This document shows, in pieces, positions 57,192-64,000 of a DNA stretch of 64,000 bases (position 1 is the first letter of the stretch; every line of letters begins with the position of its first letter). This stretch comes from Pseudocercospora fijiensis CIRAD86 (taxonomy: Eukaryota > Ascomycota > Dothideomycetes > Mycosphaerellales > Mycosphaerellaceae): contig NW_006921541.1 in NCBI RefSeq assembly GCF_000340215.1, forward strand, positions 801,876 to 865,875, in the 5' to 3' direction. Below the pieces are notes generated by a model, which saw only the letters and a program-made list of their open reading frames with translations, ran no database searches and was not told the DNA's origin. A program made the translations under genes and the position numbers.

Positions 57192-58156
57192 TGGGGCTCG
57201 GTTTAGTATCGAGGTTCTGATATAGCCAAGGATGACGCAAACGCAAAGCATCTCGGCCAAAATCCATCAAATCTCCGAGCGCACGTCTACCAAGCCAAGC
57301 AAACTCATGGAGTCATGGCAATGATAATAATAATACGCGCACACAGGAGAAATGCATTCCAGCTCATCTCACGGGCCAACTGCTCTTCAGCATTCTCACG
57401 CTGCCGGCATACCACCATCATACTGTACACATTATTATTCGACAATGCGTCTTTCTCCACCGAACTGACCCCAGCATGAAGAGCCAAGAGCAACTACCGA
57501 AACGCTGTTCTCACACGTCGACCAAATCCGTCTAGCGCGACGCGGAAACGCGTCTCACAGCGGCACCCACTCAAGCCACCCTACCACCGCTCAGGACAGA
57601 AAATTCACCGATGGCGATACTGTGCATTAAGCTACCTGTCTACCGCTCCATGTCGCTCTTCTGCAACCATGCTAACATACAGCAATCTCATTCTCTCCTA
57701 CAACCCAGGTTCACCAGGGGTGTGACGCGTGAAAGACACGCACCGTGAAACGGTGAAAGCCAGCCCTGTGCAATCTGCGAATCTTGAAGCAGAATGTTTT
57801 CCCTTCCTTCATCTCACCACTACGTGACAAAACAAACATTGCATCGCTCCATCCGGGAAAGGACAGTCAGTCTCGGGTATATGTGTATGCCATCCTGTAT
57901 CGCCATATCGCCGTTTTCATCCAACATGTGAGAGTATTGTCAAACTCAATTTCATAGAGGCAGATGCCATTGTCGCGGTCTGCGTGAAGCACATCTTCTG
58001 TGCATGCGGCCTTGATGCCGTAACTCGATATCGAGCATAGTCGTATATTCATGAAAGCCATCAAGAAAATGCAAACCCATGAAAAGAAAAGTTCGTTTCA
58101 TGTCCGCAGCTCACCGCCCAATTCCATACCCAAGCCGTCATTGTTGCGAGTACGGG
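57192..58156. other. Intergenic, 3' flank of Whi5-like gene
   Basis: The first 10 bases are the remainder of R1 copy 1. The rest is ordinary sequence with no recognised gene and presumably contains the 3' UTR of the gene ending at 58157. Confidence 0.5.
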
Positions 58157-59299
58157 TCATCGTGGGACTTGTGGTTGGGGGCATGAGGTTGTTGAAGTCA
58201 AGTCTCCTTCGTGCAGAAGCGCCAGGCGTGCGGCCTGCATAGGTGTGCGATTCCACGGGCCTTGCGCTGGACTTGGAGTGACATTCACAAAATCAGCAAA
58301 GTTGAAGGCTGTACCCGGAGTGGTCGGTCCGAAGCCGAGGAAGCCATTTCCAGAAGTGCCTGGAGTCATATGTGAGGAAGGGAGAGGAGTTGATTTGTGC
58401 GGAGGAGTAGAAGGTGCGTGAATGACGGGCTTGGCACGGGATGCATGAACGGCCGGCGAGGGTGAAGCGGCCAGATACATGAGTAGATCGGCGCCATCGT
58501 CTCCACCGGTCTTTGGCGTGCGCGACCACGAGACTTGATGTATGCCTCTCATATGTTTTGGAGGCGGTGGAGTCTTGGGAGGCGAGGATGTGATGCGAGT
58601 AGAAGCATTGATGCTGAAGCTGGTGATGGGAAGATCGGCATCGTCTTCTTCGCTGAATTCTGGCGACGGCGGATCATCATCCGCGATGGTCGATGCGCTC
58701 TCCGAGATGAAGGAGAGATGTGATGGTTGTCCTGAGGGGAATCTTGCATGCTTGGTCTGCTTGATTGGAGAGGATTCTGGAAGTCCTTCCCTCTTCTTCC
58801 ACGTCGCCTGGCGATTCGTGGCGCCTCTTGTCCGGCGACGTGTTGCAGCTGACGAAGCGGCGAACGAGTGCACATCTGAAGCCTTGATCCTCTTACTTCT
58901 GTAGCTTCCGCCTGATCGAGGGAGGTCGTCGGAGAAGATGGGCTCGGTAATTGGAGACGAAGTGAGGCCGACGCTGGAATGTAGTCGGCTGGAGGCAGTC
59001 GAAGCAGTATCTGAGATTGTGTCGTTGCTCGAGGCGGGTCGCTTTCGTCTGAGTCGCTCGTCGATTTGTGGCTCGATAGCATCCAGACTCAGATCCTGCC
59101 ATCCGTTCTGGATCTTGACATTGGCGAGCGCGAGCCGATCTTGCAGTGCGCGGGTCATCTATGAGGGAAAGTCAATCATCAGCCACGTTTTCAGTGGGTA
59201 TAGGTTATATATCATCCTGCATACCTTTGAGACCTGCACTCTCCTCATGACCTTGCTTGCAACATCTTCCGGCCGGTCCATGCTTGTTGCGGCGGCCAT
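58157..59299 (-). CDS. Whi5/Nrm1-like G1/S transcription repressor
   Basis: Exons 59299-59225 and 59158-58157 are joined by a 66-base intron (GTATGC donor, TCATAG acceptor, phase 0), giving 358 residues. The N-terminus (MAAATSMDRPEDVASKVMRR) leads to a helical motif TRALQDRLALANVKIQNGWQ that fits the Whi5-type domain. The middle is long, disordered and Ser/Pro-rich with many SP and TP sites, as expected for a cyclin-dependent-kinase target. Examples are SSPIT, SSPIK, PPSPEF, SSPPKTPPPP and SRTPKTGG. Near the C-terminus is FNFADFVNVTPSPAQ, which resembles the GTB motif that binds SBF/MBF. The role is inferred: a nuclear repressor of G1/S genes, relieved by phosphorylation. Low sequence conservation in this family keeps the call moderate. 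Confidence 0.65.
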
Positions 59300-60128
59300 G
59301 ATGTGTGAGGTTGGGGATTGGCGAGAGGGGTAGCAGTCGAAAGGCAAGAAGGCGCAGATGGGAGCGCTGCGCTGCGCTGCGCTTCAGGTGGAATTGCAGA
59401 GGCACAATTCAGCAGCTGGTCTTGGATGCTCACAGGTGCAGGCGAAGTGTGAGGTCGGGTGTGATCAGTCTGATTCCTGAGTACAGCTGCTGAGCAAAGG
59501 GAGAAGTCCGGCGTGAGGCTCGAGATAGACGCTGGCAGCCGTTCGCATGGGTTAATTGGTCCCAGTCTGTGCTCGGTCTTCCCAGTTTGTGTGAAGCTAA
59601 GCGTAGGAAGCAGATCGGCCGATGGAGGGCAAGGCGAGACAGCACGCAGCAGCGGAAATAGAAGAGCCGGCACGGCACGGGGTATAATTGAGCTATAGCA
59701 GGGAAAATGGCACAGTCAAGTCGAAGGGTCGAGCAGTGCAGAGGGAATGTGGATGTGTTGTACAGGAGAATATAGTCGAGGCGAAGCGAAGCGAAACGAC
59801 CAGTCGCTTTCTTCTTGTGCAACTTCACATTCCAGCAGCTGGGCGTTTCTACGCTACATATAAACCTTGCTCTCCGGTATCTCACAACGGCGCCGCCTCC
59901 GAGACGGGAATGATCCAGATTGCACGTCACTTCGCTACAAACATATAGCAGCAAGATGTGCTACGCAGCTGTCGATAGCTACAGGAGGGAAGCGAGAATC
60001 TGCCATGCCATGCCATGCGACAAGACTACTCTTCGCATCCGTTGACAAGACAGTCAACATGGATTGTTTATGTAGACGCCGGCCCGGCAGATCTGCACCG
60101 CACCGCACAGTGCACAGCACTTGGTTAC
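59300..60128. other. Intergenic upstream of Whi5-like gene
   Basis: Contains short low-complexity runs: GCTGC-type at about 59,365-59,385, GCGAA repeats at 59,780-59,797 and CCATG repeats at 60,002-60,018. No gene recognised. It should hold the promoter and 5' UTR of the minus-strand gene. Confidence 0.45.
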
Positions 60129-60343
60129 TTCCCCGAGCCCCAGCTGGCTGCCCGAGCCCCAGTAATACAGTGGATTATGGAATCCGCTGTTCCTAACAAA
60201 ATCGCGTGGGGAAGCGATTTCCGGATCCCCGCAACTACTACCGACCGGGCAACCACTTCTATACTGCTGCTAGCTATGAAGCTAAAGTTTGTTAGCAAAT
60301 TAGTAGTATAGCAAAATTTAAGGTATTATTAGTTACTATCTAC
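60129..60343 (+). repeat. R1 repeat, copy 2 (inverted relative to copy 1)
   Basis: The reverse complement of this stretch matches 41,917-42,117 plus 57,192-57,201. The shared landmarks are CCGAGCCCCA near the left end, CCGGGCAAC (60,244), AAAGTTTGTTAGCAAAT and GTTACTATC at the right end. The left part keeps CpA/TpG and the right part has lost them. Confidence 0.7.
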
Positions 60344-60682
60344 TTAGATCTAAGCGGGTTACGACCTATAGCCTTGTAACTACGTAATACTATATATACT
60401 AGCTTATACTAATCTCTCTACTACTAACTAGCCTGCTACTATATATAATACTGCTACTAAGTAAACTAATAGTACTATTACTATAGTACCTAGTAGTAAA
60501 GTAGCCGTTCTATTAGCTATATAAGCGACTATTATTATTGTTGCTAGTACTAGTAGTATTACTAAGCAGCCTATCGTTGTTACTATTTAACTAACGCCGC
60601 CTGTTACTATTTAAATAACGTCGCCTATTACTAAGTATACTATTCTTTACGCGCTTAAAGGTTATTAAGTTCTTACCGTAAA
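60344..60682. other. RIP-mutated sequence, unidentified
   Basis: Very TA-rich and CpA-depleted, with simple (TACTA)-like runs. No frame or element recognised. Confidence 0.45.
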
Positions 60683-60975
60683 TATAAAGATTTCGGCATT
60701 AAGCTAATAGGATCGGTCTTCCTCGTTAGGGGTTATAACGAGCCGAACTTTAGCCGACGGACCGGGGTCCGATAGCGGACCCCTAGCGGGCTACGTCGCT
60801 TAAGCCTATAAAGGCTACGTCGCTTACCCCTACTAGTAGGGATAATAAAGGGCCTATAACCCTCCCCTTCCTTAGATGCTTTAGGATTATTCTAGTATTA
60901 CGAATAGAGGCTATTATATTACTATATAACCTAATACTCGTCTTATATACTCTTACTTCTAACGATATCCTAATA
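60683..60975 (+). repeat. Gypsy copy 2, 5' LTR
   Basis: 293 bases, TATAAAG start and CCTAATA end, identical in length to both LTRs of copy 1. Confidence 0.9.
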
Positions 60976-61016
60976 TAATAATCCTCTAACCTTTCTACTA
61001 AGGGTAGCGGTCCGAT

Positions 61017-62387
61017 ATGCCTCTAAAAAGAATAACTCGTATAGCGACCCGACGGCTAAGCGATAGTAGAATACTACCTACGGGCCCTACTAGCGATTTA
61101 GGCGAATCGTCTCTACTCTTAGAAGCGCCGAGTAGTCGAGAACAATCGCTAATAGATCTACTCCGCGGTAGGGAATCGTAGGCCGATACTATAAGCGGAG
61201 CCCTCCTAGAAGGAACGCCTAGAATCGAGGAAGTCGAAGAAAACGACTTCGTAAGCGACGCTTACGTATCGATAGACGTAGAGGGAAGTAGCGACGACGA
61301 CGACGAATAGCTAGTAGCCTAGTTTGCGGACGCAAAGGTAGAGTAATAGAGGCTCCTACTAAAGAAGCTTACTCGCCTCGAGAAAGACAATAAGAAGCTT
61401 ACTAAGGAAATAGGCCGCTAGGCTAACTCTTCGAGGTCTACTACCTTAGAATCCGAAGCCGTTCTATTCTCGTCGCGCCCCCCGCTAATACTATATACCG
61501 CCGGCGGACCCTATACGGATAGCCGTAAGCGGATAGCCTCCTTAACCGATTACGGGCTACTACCTAAGAGAACTATTAAGGATTCTCTAATATATAAGGG
61601 TAAAAGCCTAAAGGAGCACTATAAATAGTATATAGTATACGAGATTGCTTTCCTCTAGGCGCCGTATACCTACGACTCCGGTCGGTCTAAGATTACCTAC
61701 GCTATATAGTTCCTAGAGGGAACCTCTAGGGAACTATAGTAGAAATAGTAGCTTCGTAACGAGAAGCTACCGGAGCTCCTACGGGAATACTATACCTAGC
61801 GACAGTTTACGGACTAGCTACTAGACGAGTTAGATAACCCGATCGCCCGTATACTCGATGTATACGAGAAGTATACTAAGACTAAGTAGCGCGAGGGTTA
61901 AAATTCTAGGAACTTTCTCCTCTATATAGAGACCCTAGAGAAACAGATCGAGCCTTATACTTTTAATTAACTTCTCTTCTATTACTTCTCCCGCCTACGG
62001 CCTAAACTACGTATCGCTATTATAGACTATAATATAATCCCTAAGGATCGGGAAGAGCTATATCGCCTAGCGACTACGCTTAAGAAGAACCTAGCTACGA
62101 AGGATAAGAAGCTCTAACATACTCGTCCGGCGTCGTCGCCGGCGAACCTAGATTAGGGAAAGTCTAAGCTAAGGGAAAAATCTAAGCCTAGGGAAAAGTC
62201 TAGGCTAAGAAGAGAAGATAGAGATAAAGGTAAAGACAAAGATCGATCGAGGGACTCTAAACCTCGCGCCTTAGCGGCGAATAGTAAGGATAAAGAGATC
62301 CGATACTACTACTATAATAAGGTAGGATATATCCGACCCGACTATCTTAAGAAAGATAAAGAAAAGAACGGCAACCCTAATAAGTAA
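61017..62387 (+). pseudogene. Gypsy copy 2 gag, RIP-inactivated
   Basis: Frame from ATG 61017 to TAA 62385, the same length (456 codons plus stop) as gag of copy 1, with the same landmarks. The zinc knuckle is more damaged: it reads YYYYNKVGYIRPDYL, so His and the last Cys are lost as well. Confidence 0.8.
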
Positions 62388-62399
62388 TAGCTTAGCCGC

Positions 62400-64000
62400 T
62401 TAGGAAAAGTATAGGCTTTATCGTAGCCTCTTCGATAGCGGTAGGGCCTATCCTAGTATAATCGGAGGAAGTAATCGAAATAGTTAGCAAGGTACAAACT
62501 CCGTAAGGAGATCGCTAGCGGATCGCGGTTACTCTCGATACTAGCGCCTAGGTAACCCTCCTATAGTAGCGGCTCGTAGTCGAGTAGGAATTGCCTCGTA
62601 CTAATATAGACCTCCTATACTTACAATAGTTAAAGGATTAGTAGATAACCTACTACGGTACGTACGAGCTAGAGCTTAGTATAACCGATAGCAAAGGTTA
62701 GGCGAGAACCTATAAGGTCCTCGTATATAGTATAGACTAGAGCGGAGTTAAACTCCTACTCGGAAGGTATACCTTACGGTCTACCGGCATCGATATTTAG
62801 AACGGGCTAGGGACCTAGATATAGGGCTTTATAGCGTAGCAAATCGAACGTATATCGCTAAAGCGCCTAAAGAGAGAGATAAAGAAAGGAGCAACTATCT
62901 ACTACGTAGGTTATCTAGGGCTAGGAGCCGACGGCGGTACGCTAGCGTTCCGAATCCTTAACGTTAAGCTAGGCACCGAACTAACCTTGCCTAGTACGCT
63001 CGAATTATATCGAGACGTTTTTAATAAAGACTCCGCGAGTATCCTCCCTTCCTTTAGAGAGACTAACTATGCGATTAAGTTAGTCGAAGGGAAAGAGCCT
63101 CCTTACGGACTACTATATACCCTCTCTCCTCGAGAACTAGAGGTCCTCCGAGAATACCTTACTAAGGAGCTTAAGACTAGCCGCATCGTATATAGCACGA
63201 GCCCCGCCGGCGTACCGCTCCTATTCGTACCGAAGAAGGATAGAGGTCTACGCCTTTACGTAGATTATAGAGTATTAAACTCTATTACGATTAAAGATAG
63301 GACTCTACTCCCTCTTATCGATAAGACGTTAGACCGACTAGTCGGAGCTAAGTACTTTACTACGTTAGACCTAAAGGACGCGTACTACCGCATCCGTATT
63401 CGAGAAGGTAACGAATAGAAGACTACGTTCTGTACGCGGTATAGCTACTTCGAATATCGCGTTATACCTTTTAGCCTAACTAACGCACTAGCTACGTTCT
63501 AGGCGTATATAAACCGCGCTCTAGCCGGCCTACTAGACGATGTATATATAGTATATCTAGACGACATCCTAATCTATATCTATAGCGATAGCCTAGAAAG
63601 CTACTAGGCTGCCGTATATAGAATCCTTAACCGCCTACGGGCCGCCGACTTGTTCTATAATATTAAGAAGTGTACCTTCGCCGCTAAAGAGGTCGCGTTC
63701 CTAGGTTTTCGCGTTAACCGATAGGGGGTCGCGACCGACCTAGAGAAGGTGTCTACTATTACGGAATAGCCGATACTTAAGTCGATTTAGGAAGTGCAAT
63801 CCTTCCTTAGATTTACTAACTTCTACCGACGCTTTATCGATAGGTATTCGAAGGTAGTCGCCCTAATTACCGACCTCCTTAAAAAGGATATACCGTAGAA
63901 TTAGGGAGCTAGATAGTAGGGCGCTTTTAAGCTACTAAAGGAGCGGTTTACGACCGCGCTAGTACTACGACACTTCGACCTATTAAAGGACCTCCGCTTA
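62400..64000 (+). pseudogene. Gypsy copy 2 pol, partial, RIP-inactivated
   Basis: Protease and reverse transcriptase parts align with copy 1. The first RT part is free of stops for about 143 codons (62,987-63,418), including VPKKDRGLRLYVDYRVLN and TTLDLKDAYYRIRIREGN, and YLDD is kept near 63,560. Stops at former Trp and Gln codons begin again at 63,416. The frame leaves the window in RNase H (RHFDLLKDLRL). Confidence 0.85.

Larger units (their letters stand above)
60683..64000 (+). mobile_element. Ty3/gypsy retrotransposon copy 2, cut by window end
   Basis: Same family as the element at 43,138. The 5' LTR, gag and the first half of pol align along their length with that copy, and differences are nearly all C/T or G/A. 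It continues past the window. The base before the LTR is preceded by GTAAA, the candidate target duplication. Confidence 0.9.

Overview
The window looks like nuclear DNA of a filamentous ascomycete, probably a Dothideomycete (Mycosphaerellaceae is a guess). The evidence is short GT..AG introns with CTGAC-like branch sites, fungal gene families (Dal5-type MFS, S41 secreted protease, DUF6606/DUF3638/DUF3645 giant protein, Whi5/Nrm1-like protein), and repeats carrying a strong repeat-induced point mutation (RIP) footprint.

The DNA alternates between gene islands of ordinary composition (about 1-9,920; 24,966-41,916; 57,190-60,240) and repeat blocks (9,920-24,965; 41,917-57,186; 60,240-64,000). 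In the blocks CpA and TpG are almost gone, TpA is very common and CpG is kept, so ancestral reading frames survive with Gln and Trp codons turned into stops, Gly into Ser, Asp into Asn and His into Tyr.

Island 1 holds a tRNA-Ser-like sequence, two MFS transporters (958-2605; 3751-5815) and a secreted S41 protease (9561-6846, minus). Block 1 holds a MITE-like inverted-repeat element, a complete PIF/Harbinger-type transposon with TIRs and a 3-bp target duplication (10,557-13,984), a 5-copy tandem repeat, a giant Helitron Rep-helicase relic and a piggyBac-type transposase fragment.

Island 2 starts with a gene graveyard: broken pieces of a hydroxamate siderophore cluster (L-ornithine N5-oxygenase, ABC transporter NBD, and the C-T-C tail of a ferrichrome-type NRPS). 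It continues with an intact gene for a protein of about 3,100 residues (39,351-30,025, minus) and a secreted PEBP-fold protein (40,968-41,681).

Block 2 is a nest. A Ty1/copia element (42,118-57,186, minus, TSD GTAGC) sits inside one copy of a short repeat (R1), and the copia element is itself interrupted by an 8.6-kb Ty3/gypsy element (43,138-51,707, TSD TATAC). The gypsy element carries a long antisense frame between pol and its 3' LTR. Island 3 has a Whi5/Nrm1-like cell-cycle repressor gene (59,299-58,157, minus). A second, inverted R1 copy closes it, and block 3 begins with a second copy of the same gypsy element, cut by the window end.

The genes do not form one pathway. The only functional grouping is the dead siderophore cluster. 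No intact novel defence or biosynthetic system was found; the best leads are the RIP-marked siderophore remnants and the gypsy antisense frame.
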